A model generated the notes under the pieces. It worked only from the letters and a program-made list of their open reading frames with translations. It was not told where the DNA came from and did no database searches. The position numbers and the translations under genes are program-made. This document shows, in pieces, positions 9,213 to 18,339 of a stretch of DNA of 64,000 bases; position 1 is the stretch's first letter; every line of letters starts with the position of its first letter. Source of the DNA: Winogradskyella vidalii (GTDB lineage Bacteria > Bacteroidota > Bacteroidia > Flavobacteriales > Flavobacteriaceae); the NCBI RefSeq assembly GCF_013403955.1, contig NZ_JABFDG010000005.1:62001-126000 (forward strand), given 5' to 3'.

Positions 9213-10973
9213 ATGAAGTATTCAAAAATACCCTTATCGCAAACCGTTGTTACCTTATGCAAAACGCATAATTTAAAACATATTGTTATTTCTCCAGGGA
9301 GTAGAAATGCACCTTTAACTATTGGTTTTACACATGATGATTTCTTTAAGTGCTACAGTATTGTAGATGAACGTTGTGCTGCATTTTTTGCTTTAGGAAT
9401 GGCTCAACAGCTTCAAGAACCAGTAGCGGTTGTGTGTACTTCTGGGAGTGCATTATTAAATTATTATCCTGCAGTTGCCGAAGCTTATTACAGTCATATT
9501 CCACTAGTTGTTTTGTCTGCAGATCGGCCTAAACACCTTATTGATATTGGTGATGGCCAAACAATTAATCAGAAAAATGTTTATGGTGAGCATGTGTTAT
9601 ATAGTGCTAATTTAAAGTTGGATTTAAAAGAAAGCGAAAATGCACTTATCGCCAATGAGATGCCTATCATTAAAAGTCTAGAAAACAGACTCGAACGTTT
9701 TTTAGGGCTTCAAAAAGATATTCAGACTTACAATGAATCCGAAATTCACGACGCACTTACAACGGCGAAGTTAAATTCTGGCCCTGTTCATATTAATAGT
9801 CCATTTGATGAGCCATTATATGATAAGGTTGATGAATTAGTGATTAACCCGAAACCTTATAAAATTCAGAATAGAGTTGATAAAGTTGACGCTTTTGAAA
9901 TAAAAAGCCTTTTAGAAATTTGGCATAATGCGAAACGAAAAATGATTTTGGTTGGTGTTTTACAGCCTAATTCTATAGAGGAGCAATGGTTGCAAGAAAT
10001 TGCAGATGATGATAGTATTATTGTGTTTACAGAGACGACTTCAAACCTACATCATCCTGATTTTTTTCCAGGAATTGATAAAATGATTGCGCCTTTAGAT
10101 GACGCTGATTTTAAAGCCTTGAAGCCCGATTTGTTAATCACTTTTGGAGGCTTAATTGTTTCAAAAAAGATAAAAGCATTTTTAAGAACTTATCAACCCG
10201 ATTTTCATTGTCATGTTAGCCTGACTAAAGCCAATGATACATTTTTTTGTTTAGAGAAGCATATTCAGTTGAGTCCGAATACATTTCTAAATGCATTTTT
10301 ACCTCAAGTAACTCATCATACCAAAAGCACTTACAAAAGTACGTGGCTTGCTGTACGTCAAAAACGCAGAAAGAAGCAAGAAGATTATATGCAAACGATA
10401 CCATTTTCAGACTTTACGGTTTTTAATCAAGTTTTAAAAAGTGTGCCAAAACAGAGTTTGTTACAGGTGGGAAATAGTTCTGCTATTCGCTATACGCAAC
10501 TCTTTAAAATCCCTAAAAGTATTGCTGTTTTTTGCAATAGAGGTACAAGTGGCATCGATGGAAGCACAAGCACAGCTATTGGTGCAGCAGTAGCGTTAAA
10601 CCAGCGAACAACGTTTCTAACAGGTGATTTAAGTTTCTTTTATGATAGTAATGCCCTTTGGAATAATTATATCCCTAAAACCTTTAGAATAATTGTGGTT
10701 AATAATGAAGGTGGCGGTATTTTTAGAATTTTACCTGGTGAAAAAGATACCGAAAATTTTGATACTTTTTTTGAAACTAAACATCATTTAAGTGCCAAAA
10801 ATTTGTGTGATATGTATGGTTTTGAATATAAAGTTGCTAAAAATAATACAGAATTAGAACAGCAATTAGATACATTTTATAACATGTCTAATCAGCCGAA
10901 GTTATTAGAGGTTTTTACGCCGTCTCGTAGCAATGATAAAATGTTGTTAGATTATTTTAAATTCATTAAATAA
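9213..10973 (+). CDS. menD: 2-succinyl-5-enolpyruvyl-6-hydroxy-3-cyclohexene-1-carboxylate synthase (MenD)
   Basis: A 586-residue thiamine diphosphate enzyme of normal MenD length. Recognisable blocks are VISPGSRNAPLTIGF near the N-terminus, the ThDP-activating Glu in VDERCAAFFALG, CTSGSALLNYYPA, then RGTSGIDGSTSTAIG and the cofactor block GDLSFFYDSNALWN. It condenses isochorismate with 2-oxoglutarate. It probably has its own promoter because the opposite-strand peptidase gene separates it from menF. Confidence 0.96.
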   Translation: MKYSKIPLSQTVVTLCKTHNLKHIVISPGSRNAPLTIGFTHDDFFKCYSIVDERCAAFFALGMAQQLQEPVAVVCTSGSALLNYYPAVAEAYYSHIPLVVLSADRPKHLIDIGDGQTINQKNVYGEHVLYSANLKLDLKESENALIANEMPIIKSLENRLERFLGLQKDIQTYNESEIHDALTTAKLNSGPVHINSPFDEPLYDKVDELVINPKPYKIQNRVDKVDAFEIKSLLEIWHNAKRKMILVGVLQPNSIEEQWLQEIADDDSIIVFTETTSNLHHPDFFPGIDKMIAPLDDADFKALKPDLLITFGGLIVSKKIKAFLRTYQPDFHCHVSLTKANDTFFCLEKHIQLSPNTFLNAFLPQVTHHTKSTYKSTWLAVRQKRRKKQEDYMQTIPFSDFTVFNQVLKSVPKQSLLQVGNSSAIRYTQLFKIPKSIAVFCNRGTSGIDGSTSTAIGAAVALNQRTTFLTGDLSFFYDSNALWNNYIPKTFRIIVVNNEGGGIFRILPGEKDTENFDTFFETKHHLSAKNLCDMYGFEYKVAKNNTELEQQLDTFYNMSNQPKLLEVFTPSRSNDKMLLDYFKFIK

Positions 10974-11075
10974 CGGATTAATTTTACCTAAAGAAGTGAC
11001 CTTTTGATTTTTAGTGTGTCTAAAAAATAACTACCTTTAAGGAAACTAATTTATTTAACTTAAAACAGATTTAAA

Positions 11076-11417
11076 ATGAGCAAAAGAGATGATTTAATTG
11101 TAAAATATGCAGCAGATTTAAAAGATAAATGTGGTGTGACTCCAGACATGGATTTATTAACTAAAGTAACTGTAGGTTTAGGACCATCAATTTATAATGC
11201 AGATTCATCTACAGTTTCAGGTTCTGACGAAAAAGAATTAGCAACTGTAAAAAACAACTTTTTAATCAAAAAATTAGGGTTAGAAGAAGGTGCTGAATTA
11301 GATAAAGCTATTGATGCAGTCATTGAAAAATATGGGCGTTCTAATAGAACAAAGTATAGAGCGGTAGTTTATTACTTATTGACATTACATTTTAAGAAAG
11401 AATCTGTATATGCATAG
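11076..11417 (+). CDS. DUF2853 family protein
   Basis: A 113-residue, soluble, mostly helical protein. The composition and the block YGRSNRTKYRAVVYYLLTLHF near the C-terminus are characteristic of the DUF2853 family, common in Flavobacteriia and some proteobacteria and of unknown function. The gene stands alone between menD and the CvfB-like gene and is followed by a clear terminator. TACCTTTA about 45 bases upstream is a one-mismatch -7 element. Confidence 0.85.
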   Translation: MSKRDDLIVKYAADLKDKCGVTPDMDLLTKVTVGLGPSIYNADSSTVSGSDEKELATVKNNFLIKKLGLEEGAELDKAIDAVIEKYGRSNRTKYRAVVYYLLTLHFKKESVYA

Positions 11418-11438
11418 ATTAACTTAAATGTTGACTAT

Positions 11439-11478
11439 AAAAGCGTTGTGATTTAATAATTGTAACGCTTTTTTTTGT
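11439..11478 (+). terminator. Rho-independent terminator after the DUF2853 gene
   Basis: Arms AAAAGCGTT (11439-11447) and AACGCTTTT (11464-11472) pair around a 16-base loop and are followed by a run of T. Confidence 0.75.
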
Positions 11479-11558
11479 ACTATTTTTTTACTGATTATTC
11501 ACTTTTTAAAATGTTCATATCAATTTTTTTTAAGTTTAAAATCTCATAAAAATATATT

Positions 11559-11566
11559 TACCTTTG
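11559..11566 (+). promoter_or_regulatory. Candidate -7 element of the CvfB-like gene
   Basis: TACCTTTG is an exact TAnnTTTG match ending 4 bases before the ATG at 11571, which would give an almost leaderless mRNA. Confidence 0.45.
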
Positions 11567-11570
11567 CACT

Positions 11571-12401
11571 ATGATACACTTAGGCGAATACAACACATTA
11601 GAGATTTTAAGAGATACCGAACCTGGCTTATTTTTAGGAGATGGTGCAGAAGGGGAAGTACTTTTACCTAATCGCTATGTTCCTAAGATATTTGAGATTG
11701 GTGACAAAATTGAAGTTTTTGTTTATTTGGATAATGAAGAAAGACCTGTGGCAACTACCGATCATCCTTATATTAAAAAAGGTGATTTTGCATTGTTACG
11801 TTGTAATCAAGTTACTGATTATGGTGCCTTTTTAGATTGGGGTTTGGTAAAGGAGTTGTTTTGTCCTTTTAGAGAGCAGGCTTTCAAAATGAAAACAGGA
11901 GGCTGGTATTTGGTACATTGTTATTTAGACGATGAAACGGAACGTCTAGTGGCATCGAGTAAAACCAATCGTTTTTTAGATAATAAAGAATTAACCGTTG
12001 CTCAGTTTGACGAGGTTGATCTTATTGTGTCTCATCCTTCAGAATTAGGAATGAATGTTATTGTAAATAAAACCCATTTAGGTTTAGTGTTTAACGATGA
12101 CATTTTTAAAGATATGAGTGTTGGTGATCGTCTAAAGGGCATCGTTAAAAAAGTACGCCCAGATAATAAATTAGATATATCACTAAATCAAATAGGCTAT
12201 AGAAATATTGAACCTAATGCTGAACATATCTTAAATGAATTGCATGATAATGGTGGCTTTATACCGCTTCACGATAAATCTAGTCCTGAAGCTATAAAGA
12301 CACAGCTTCAAATGAGTAAAAAGAGCTTTAAGAAGGCAATTGGTTCCTTATACAAAGAGCGTCAAATAGAAATAAAAGAAGACGGTATACATCTATTGTA
12401 A
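11571..12401 (+). CDS. CvfB-like S1 RNA-binding protein
   Basis: A 276-residue cytoplasmic protein made of tandem S1-like OB domains. The N-terminal part (LGEYNTLEILRDTEPGLFL) and the second domain (DYGAFLDWGLVKELFCPF) match the CvfB/YitL pattern, a third S1 unit covers about residues 150-215 (VGDRLKGIVKKVRPDNKLD), and a winged-helix-like tail with MSKKSFKKAIGSLYK follows. CvfB proteins bind RNA and affect virulence gene expression in staphylococci; the role here is unknown. It converges with, and overlaps by nine bases, the next gene. Confidence 0.9.
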   Translation: MIHLGEYNTLEILRDTEPGLFLGDGAEGEVLLPNRYVPKIFEIGDKIEVFVYLDNEERPVATTDHPYIKKGDFALLRCNQVTDYGAFLDWGLVKELFCPFREQAFKMKTGGWYLVHCYLDDETERLVASSKTNRFLDNKELTVAQFDEVDLIVSHPSELGMNVIVNKTHLGLVFNDDIFKDMSVGDRLKGIVKKVRPDNKLDISLNQIGYRNIEPNAEHILNELHDNGGFIPLHDKSSPEAIKTQLQMSKKSFKKAIGSLYKERQIEIKEDGIHLL

Positions 12402-12821
12402 AACTAAGTTGTTTTCTTTTTTTAGAGTTTCTTCAACCCAATACTTAGCGCTTTCAAAGTCCCTAAATATTTTTCTATTAAAATTGAAGAAGTGATTTTC
12501 AATTTTAATAATATCTTCGGTAAGACCGTGATGAGTTATTATAGCGTAAGCTTTTAGGTTTTTATAAGCTTTATTGCAAGCAAATACATCTTTTAATTTA
12601 ATAGAGTAAGCGTTTGTTCTATTAGCTATAAACCCAAATGGTTTATCTCTATAGCTTATTAAAATTATTTCTGCAACGTCATTAAAGCTTTCAAAATTTA
12701 AATCTACGCCTTCGTTAAACTCAGTTAGAACAAAATTTTCGTAGAGAAAAATTTTTCCAACTTTTAAAGTGTAAGTTTTTAAAGGTTTGTTAGTTGTTGG
12801 TAAGTTGTAATTCATTGTCAA
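12393..12821 (-). CDS. Hypothetical protein, possibly SpoIIAA-like fold
   Basis: A 142-residue protein without signal peptide or membrane segment. The alternation of strands and helices and the block FGFIANRTNAYSIKLKDVF recall flavobacterial SpoIIAA/STAS-like hypothetical proteins, but I have no diagnostic motif. A second Met at codon 3 may be the real start. It is convergent with the CvfB-like gene and divergent from menB. No function is proposed. Confidence 0.7.
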   Translation of the reverse strand: MTMNYNLPTTNKPLKTYTLKVGKIFLYENFVLTEFNEGVDLNFESFNDVAEIILISYRDKPFGFIANRTNAYSIKLKDVFACNKAYKNLKAYAIITHHGLTEDIIKIENHFFNFNRKIFRDFESAKYWVEETLKKENNLVLQ

Positions 12822-12905
12822 TTAATAATTTGACGTGCAAATATATTTTACTTAGTTAATAAAATCAAGTAAAAAAAAGAGTTTAGAGTATTATTATTAA
12901 TTTCT

Positions 12906-12913
12906 TACTTTTG
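12906..12913 (+). promoter_or_regulatory. Candidate -7 element of menB
   Basis: TACTTTTG is an exact match to TAnnTTTG. It lies 11 bases before the first ATG of menB and 20 before the more likely internal ATG at 12934. Confidence 0.45.
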
Positions 12914-12924
12914 CGCATTAAACA

Positions 12925-13773
12925 ATGATAAATATGAGCCATATAGATTGGAAAGTTGTAAAGTCTTATGAAGATATAACCTATCAAAAATGTGATGGTG
13001 TTGCTAGAATTGCATTTAATAGACCAGATATACGTAATGCATTTCGTCCAAAAACGACTTCAGAACTTTATGATGCTTTTTATGATGCAAATGAAGATGT
13101 TAACATTGGTGTTGTATTATTAAGTGCAGAAGGGCCTTCTACTAAGGATGGCATTTGGAGTTTTTGTTCGGGAGGCGATCAAAAAGCTAGAGGTCACCAA
13201 GGTTATGTAGGAGAAGATGGTTATCATCGTTTAAATATTTTAGAAGTACAGCGTCTTATTAGGTTTATGCCAAAAGCTGTTATTGCCGTAGTGCCAGGTT
13301 GGGCCGTTGGTGGAGGTCATAGTTTACATGTGGTTTGCGATTTAACTTTAGCGAGTAAAGAACATGCTATTTTTAAACAAACCGATGCTGATGTTACCAG
13401 TTTTGACGGCGGTTATGGTTCTGCTTATTTGGCTAAAATGGTTGGACAGAAAAAAGCACGTGAGATATTTTTTCTTGGAAGAAATTATTCGGCACAAGAA
13501 GCTTATGACATGGGAATGGTAAATGCTGTTATTCCACATGAAGAATTAGAAACTACAGCTTATGAGTGGGCACAAGAAATATTAGCTAAATCACCAACGT
13601 CTATTAAAATGCTAAAGTTTGCAATGAATCTTACCGATGATGGTATGGTTGGTCAGCAAGTATTTGCCGGTGAAGCCACAAGGTTAGCTTATATGACTGA
13701 TGAAGCTAAAGAAGGGAGAGATGCTTTTTTAGAAAAAAGAAAGCCTAATTTTGCTAAAAAATGGATTCCTTAA
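12925..13773 (+). CDS. menB: 1,4-dihydroxy-2-naphthoyl-CoA synthase (MenB)
   Basis: A crotonase-fold enzyme of up to 282 residues. MenB-specific features are RPDIRNAFRPKT, FCSGGDQKARG, the oxyanion block GWAVGGGHSLHVVCDLT, and FDGGYGSAYLA with the conserved Asp and Gly residues. It closes the second ring from o-succinylbenzoyl-CoA. The first ATG (12925) gives MINMSHIDW; ATG at 12934 is equally plausible. menA follows after 15 bases or fewer, so the two are co-transcribed. Confidence 0.96.
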   Translation: MINMSHIDWKVVKSYEDITYQKCDGVARIAFNRPDIRNAFRPKTTSELYDAFYDANEDVNIGVVLLSAEGPSTKDGIWSFCSGGDQKARGHQGYVGEDGYHRLNILEVQRLIRFMPKAVIAVVPGWAVGGGHSLHVVCDLTLASKEHAIFKQTDADVTSFDGGYGSAYLAKMVGQKKAREIFFLGRNYSAQEAYDMGMVNAVIPHEELETTAYEWAQEILAKSPTSIKMLKFAMNLTDDGMVGQQVFAGEATRLAYMTDEAKEGRDAFLEKRKPNFAKKWIP

Positions 13774-13788
13774 TCTAAATTGACTCAA

Positions 13789-14694
13789 ATGAATAAAATT
13801 AAACCATGGCTTTCTGCTATGCGCTTAAGAACATTACCGCTTTCTGTTTCGGGAATAATTTTAGGAAGCTGTTTCGCTTATTATAACGGTCATTTTGATT
13901 TTTTGATCTTCGCTTTAGCAATTTTAACAACTATAAGTTTACAAGTGTTGTCTAATTTAGCAAATGATTATGGTGATGGCGTAAAAGGTACCGATAATGA
14001 TGAACGTGTTGGGCCACAACGAGCCTTACAGAGTGGTGCAATTACACCACAAGAAATGTTTGAGGCTATTAGATTTAATATTCTTGTTGTTATTATGCTA
14101 ACTTTGGGGCTCCTCTGGGTTGCTTTTGGTTCTGGTAATTTTTTATACGTTTTATTATTTATTGCACTTGGTGGTTTTTCTGTTTATGCAGCCATTAACT
14201 ATACTATGGGAAGTTCGCCTTATGGTTACCGAGCGCTTGGCGATGTTTTTGTATTTGTCTTTTTTGGCCTTGTTAGCACAATAGGGAGTTATTTTCTATA
14301 CATGCACACATTAAATCATGTGGTAGTGCTTCCAGCTATAGCATTAGGGTTATTTAGTGTTGGGGTTTTGAATTTAAATAACATGCGAGATATTCAATCT
14401 GATACCAACGCTGGTAAAATTACTTTAGCGGTTAAATTAGGCTTGAATCGGGCTAAGACCTATCATTTTGCTCTAATCTTAGGAGCGATGATAATTACAG
14501 TAATATTTTCCTTACTGTATTATGTTGAACCTTATAATTTTCTTTATCTCATTGCCTTTGTGCCATTAATTATTCATGTAAAAAAGATAAAAAAAGCTAA
14601 AATAGCTAATGACTTTGATAGTCAATTAAAGGTTTTAGCGCTCTCTACGTTTTTATTTTCAATTTTACTAGGTATTGGTTATATCTTGTATTAA
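13789..14694 (+). CDS. menA: 1,4-dihydroxy-2-naphthoate polyprenyltransferase (MenA)
   Basis: An integral membrane UbiA-family prenyltransferase of about 301 residues with eight to nine hydrophobic segments. The first Asp-rich motif is in NLANDYGDGVKGTDND and the second in LNNMRDIQSDTNAGK, both essential for Mg-diphosphate binding. It attaches the polyprenyl chain to DHNA. ATG at 13789 is preferred over an in-frame TTG at 13780. It follows menB directly. Confidence 0.94.
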   Translation: MNKIKPWLSAMRLRTLPLSVSGIILGSCFAYYNGHFDFLIFALAILTTISLQVLSNLANDYGDGVKGTDNDERVGPQRALQSGAITPQEMFEAIRFNILVVIMLTLGLLWVAFGSGNFLYVLLFIALGGFSVYAAINYTMGSSPYGYRALGDVFVFVFFGLVSTIGSYFLYMHTLNHVVVLPAIALGLFSVGVLNLNNMRDIQSDTNAGKITLAVKLGLNRAKTYHFALILGAMIITVIFSLLYYVEPYNFLYLIAFVPLIIHVKKIKKAKIANDFDSQLKVLALSTFLFSILLGIGYILY

Positions 14695-14851
14695 TAGATT
14701 TGTAATAAGTCGATTTCTTTAAGAATTACATAGATTATTATTGACTGTTTAAAAAATTCATCGTAAATAACATTAAATATTCTATATGTTTTTAGATGGT
14801 TTTAAAGTGAATATTTTAGTATCTTTTAGCCAATTATAAAAACAATAACAA

Positions 14852-15529
14852 ATGAAAATTACATTTTACGGTCATGCTGCATTTGGTATTCAAATAAAGG
14901 ATATTCATATCTTAGTTGATCCTTTTATTACTGCAAATGAAAAAGCATCTCACATTGATATAGAAACACTAAAAGCAGATTATATTTTGGTGACTCATGC
15001 CCATCAAGATCATATTTTAGATGTTGAAGCGATTGCTAAACGTACAGGAGCAATAATCGTTTCAAATTTTGAAATCGTAACCCACTATCAAAACAAAGAT
15101 TTAGAAGGACACCCAATGAACCATGGCGGCTCTTGGGATTTTGAATTTGGTACACTTAAATATGTTAACGCTATTCATACCTCTTCTTTTCCAGATGGTA
15201 GTTATGGTGGGCAACCAGGAGGTTTTATTATTGAAGGCGAACATAAAACCATATATATAGCTGGTGATACCGCATTAACGATGGATATGAAGCTAATCCC
15301 GATGCAAACCAAGCTAGATTTAGCCATATTACCTGTTGGTGATAATTTTACAATGGGGGTTTCAGATGCCATTATCGCAAGTGATTTTATAGAATGCGAT
15401 AAGATATTAGGCTGTCATTATGATACTTTTGGGTATATTGAAATTAATCATGAAGAAGCTAAACGAAAGTTTTATGATAAAAATAAAGACTTAATGTTAC
15501 TCGAGATAGGAGAACTTATGGAGTTGTAA
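14852..15529 (+). CDS. Metal-dependent hydrolase, UPF0173/UlaG-like
   Basis: A 225-residue metallo-beta-lactamase-fold protein of the UPF0173 group. FYGHAAFGI at the N-terminus, the metal motif THAHQDH near residues 47-53, and a terminal IAGDTAL/GCHYDTFG set are all present. The fold predicts a two-metal hydrolase; the substrate is unknown. It sits after menA with its own leader of about 150 bases. Confidence 0.9.
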   Translation: MKITFYGHAAFGIQIKDIHILVDPFITANEKASHIDIETLKADYILVTHAHQDHILDVEAIAKRTGAIIVSNFEIVTHYQNKDLEGHPMNHGGSWDFEFGTLKYVNAIHTSSFPDGSYGGQPGGFIIEGEHKTIYIAGDTALTMDMKLIPMQTKLDLAILPVGDNFTMGVSDAIIASDFIECDKILGCHYDTFGYIEINHEEAKRKFYDKNKDLMLLEIGELMEL

Positions 15530-15570
15530 CATTGTGTTTCTTATCGTATTAATCAACCAAAAATATAATT

Positions 15571-16386
15571 ATGAATAAGAGTTTACTACTATTATTGTTT
15601 TCCGCCATGCTATTGAGTTGTAATAATGCGCCACAATATAATGATCCAGTGCCACCACATGATGATTTTAAAATTGATTCTGAGTTACTAAAAGAAGAAC
15701 GAATTATCAATGTTTGGACACCTCCAAATTATAAAACGAGTAATGATTCTTTACCTGTATTATATATGCCTGATGGCGGTATTGTACAAGAAGATTTTCC
15801 CCATATAGCTAATACTGTGGCTAAACTTGTTGAAAATAAAAGTATCCCACCAATTATACTGGTAGGTATTGCAAATACGGATCGCAGGAAAGATTTATCT
15901 GGATTTTCAGAAGTGAAAGAAGACGAACAATATTGCCCACTAACTGATGGTGCAAAATATTATCGCGCTTTTATCTCAGATGAATTAATGCCTGTAATCA
16001 ACTCTAAATATAGAACAACCAACGAAAAAGGAATTATTGGAGAGTCTTTGGCCGGTTTATTCGTAATGGAAACCTTATTAATACAACCAAATACCTTCGA
16101 TTTTTATATCGCTATGGACCCATCCCTATGGTGGAACAACCATTATTTAGAACAAAATGCGGAACAGTTATTACAAAATTTGCCAGAAAAAGAAATTAGG
16201 CTTTGGTTTGCAGGTGCAGATAGTCCTGATATTTCTGTATATACTAAAAGTCTAGCAAAAACAATAGAAAATAAGGCGCCAGCGCAATTAAATTGGACAT
16301 ATTCTGATAAGCCAGACGAAAAGCATAATACCATTTTTAGAGCAACCAAAGAAGAAGCTCTGACTTGGATTTTTAAACAGAAGTAG
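15571..16386 (+). CDS. Lipoprotein esterase of the Fes/putative esterase family
   Basis: A 271-residue protein with a lipobox near LLSC (Cys17), so probably a lipoprotein. The body is an alpha/beta hydrolase of the putative-esterase family: YMPDGG, then the nucleophile elbow GESLAGLF, and a C-terminal KHNTIF holding the likely catalytic His. Relatives cleave acyl or enterobactin-type esters. It follows the UPF0173 gene by 41 bases; no iron-uptake genes are near. Confidence 0.86.
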   Translation: MNKSLLLLLFSAMLLSCNNAPQYNDPVPPHDDFKIDSELLKEERIINVWTPPNYKTSNDSLPVLYMPDGGIVQEDFPHIANTVAKLVENKSIPPIILVGIANTDRRKDLSGFSEVKEDEQYCPLTDGAKYYRAFISDELMPVINSKYRTTNEKGIIGESLAGLFVMETLLIQPNTFDFYIAMDPSLWWNNHYLEQNAEQLLQNLPEKEIRLWFAGADSPDISVYTKSLAKTIENKAPAQLNWTYSDKPDEKHNTIFRATKEEALTWIFKQK

Positions 16387-16608
16387 AATGCAGAGTTTTA
16401 TTACTATTGTATTTATACATTAATCATAATTACTACTACGATTACTTTTTCTTATAAAAACGTGATTTAAAATTGATGGCAATCAATTAGCATACTCAAC
16501 TAGTAATAGACAACTTAAATCGACTATTTTTCTTAAATATTAGTTTTTTTTTAGCATAATAGAAATAGAAGCTACGTATTTTTATGTTTTAAAGACGAAG
16601 CAATATTT

Positions 16609-17298
16609 ATGAAGTTAAAATTATTTATTTTCTTATTAAGTCTTAGTGCAACCACTGTTTTTTCACAAATAGATGAATCACAAACAGGAGCTTGGTACAT
16701 GTATTTTTATAAACACCAATTAAAAGAGGGACAATGGGGAATTCAAGGTGATTTTCAATATAGAGATTGGCAAGGTATAGGCGATAAGGAACAGTTATTA
16801 TTGCGTTCAGGAATTACTTATTCACCTAAAAATGCTGATATAACATTTACTTTAGGCTATGGAAATATTACGAGTGGCGATTATGGAGAAAGTGATGAAG
16901 AGTCCTATGAAAATCGAATTTATCAAGAAGCCTTAATTCCACAAAAAGTAGGAAATCGTTTTTACTTCACACATCGGTTTAGATATGAACAACGCTTTGT
17001 AGAGAATCAAGATTTTAGAACACGTTATCGTTATAATTTATTTTTAAATATTCCACTCAATAAAACCCAATTAGAACCCAAAAGCATCTATGCCGCTTTA
17101 TATAACGAGATTTTTATAAACGGATCTACCGATATTGGCGATGGAAATGAAGTTGAGATATTTGATAGAAACCGAACGTATTTAGGTTTAGGTTATGTTC
17201 TAAATCCAAATATTCGTTTTCAGCTAGGGTGGATGAATCAAAAAACAGTAAATTGGGGCAAAGGTCAACTACAACTAAGCATGCATCACATTATTTAA
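16609..17298 (+). CDS. DUF2490 family outer-membrane-like protein
   Basis: A 229-residue exported protein with a signal peptide ending near VFSQ. Alternating amphipathic strands rich in Tyr, Phe and Arg (for example YFTHRFRYEQRF, RTRYRYNLFLN) and the terminal MHHII suggest a small outer-membrane beta-barrel, as is usual for DUF2490 in Bacteroidota. Function is unknown. It ends one base before menC, so the two are probably co-transcribed. Confidence 0.85.
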   Translation: MKLKLFIFLLSLSATTVFSQIDESQTGAWYMYFYKHQLKEGQWGIQGDFQYRDWQGIGDKEQLLLRSGITYSPKNADITFTLGYGNITSGDYGESDEESYENRIYQEALIPQKVGNRFYFTHRFRYEQRFVENQDFRTRYRYNLFLNIPLNKTQLEPKSIYAALYNEIFINGSTDIGDGNEVEIFDRNRTYLGLGYVLNPNIRFQLGWMNQKTVNWGKGQLQLSMHHII

Positions 17299-17299
17299 C

Positions 17300-18337
17300 A
17301 TGATTAAAGCCAATTATAAAAAGTATATCCTAGATTTTAAAAGACCAAGTGGCACCTCTAGAGGTGTGATGACAACTAAGGAAACTTGGTTTATTTTATT
17401 AGAATCAGATAGTAAATCTGGAATAGGAGAGTGTGGTATTTTAAGAGGTCTATCTATAGATGATAGACCAGATTATGAAGCTAAACTAAAATGGACTTGT
17501 CAAAATATAAATCTTGGTTTAGATGTTTTAATAGCCGAACTCATTGAATTTCCGAGTATTCAGTTTGGTTTAGAAACCGCTTTTAAATCCTTAGAAAGTA
17601 TTGATAAGTTTCAATTATTCCCTTCCAATTTCACTTCTGGAAAAGATGCTATTCCTATTAACGGTTTGGTTTGGATGGGAACTGAAGCTTTTATGCGTGA
17701 TCAAATCGAAGCTAAAATTAAAGCAGGATTCAATTGTATTAAATTAAAAATAGGAGCGATTGATTTTCAAACCGAATTAGATATTTTAAAGTCGATAAGA
17801 CAAACATTTTCAGTTTCAGATATAGAATTACGTGTTGATGCTAATGGAGCATTTTCTCCAAATGATGCTTTAGAAAAGCTAAAGCAACTTTCAGAATATC
17901 AATTACATTCTATTGAGCAACCCATAAAACCAAAGCAATTTGAAGCTATGGCAAAACTTTGTGAAGTAACGCCCTTACCAATTGCATTAGATGAAGAATT
18001 AATCGGTGTGTTTTCAGAAGTAGAAAAACGCGAATTACTTCAAGCTATTAAGCCACAATACATTATTTTAAAACCAAGTTTGGTAGGTGGATTTACTGGA
18101 AGTATGCAGTGGATAAATAGTGCAGAGAGTCAAAATATTAAATGGTGGATCACAAGTGCATTAGAGAGTAATATTGGTTTAAATGCCATTTCACAATGGA
18201 CCTATACCTTAAAAAATAAAATGCCACAAGGTTTAGGCACAGGAAGCTTATTTACTAACAATTTTCCTTCGCCATTAAGCGTAAAAAATGGTACTTTGCA
18301 TTATAATTCAAAACAACCCTGGGAATTAAATTTTTAA
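17300..18337 (+). CDS. menC: o-Succinylbenzoate synthase (MenC)
   Basis: A 345-residue enolase-superfamily enzyme. Expected catalytic features are visible in order: the Lys pair in CIKLKIG, metal ligands in RVDANGAFS, SIEQP and ALDEEL, and the second Lys in ILKPSLVGG. It dehydrates SHCHC to o-succinylbenzoate in menaquinone synthesis. It is packed between the DUF2490 gene (one base) and the CPBP gene (two bases). Confidence 0.93.
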   Translation: MIKANYKKYILDFKRPSGTSRGVMTTKETWFILLESDSKSGIGECGILRGLSIDDRPDYEAKLKWTCQNINLGLDVLIAELIEFPSIQFGLETAFKSLESIDKFQLFPSNFTSGKDAIPINGLVWMGTEAFMRDQIEAKIKAGFNCIKLKIGAIDFQTELDILKSIRQTFSVSDIELRVDANGAFSPNDALEKLKQLSEYQLHSIEQPIKPKQFEAMAKLCEVTPLPIALDEELIGVFSEVEKRELLQAIKPQYIILKPSLVGGFTGSMQWINSAESQNIKWWITSALESNIGLNAISQWTYTLKNKMPQGLGTGSLFTNNFPSPLSVKNGTLHYNSKQPWELNF

Positions 18338-18339
18338 CT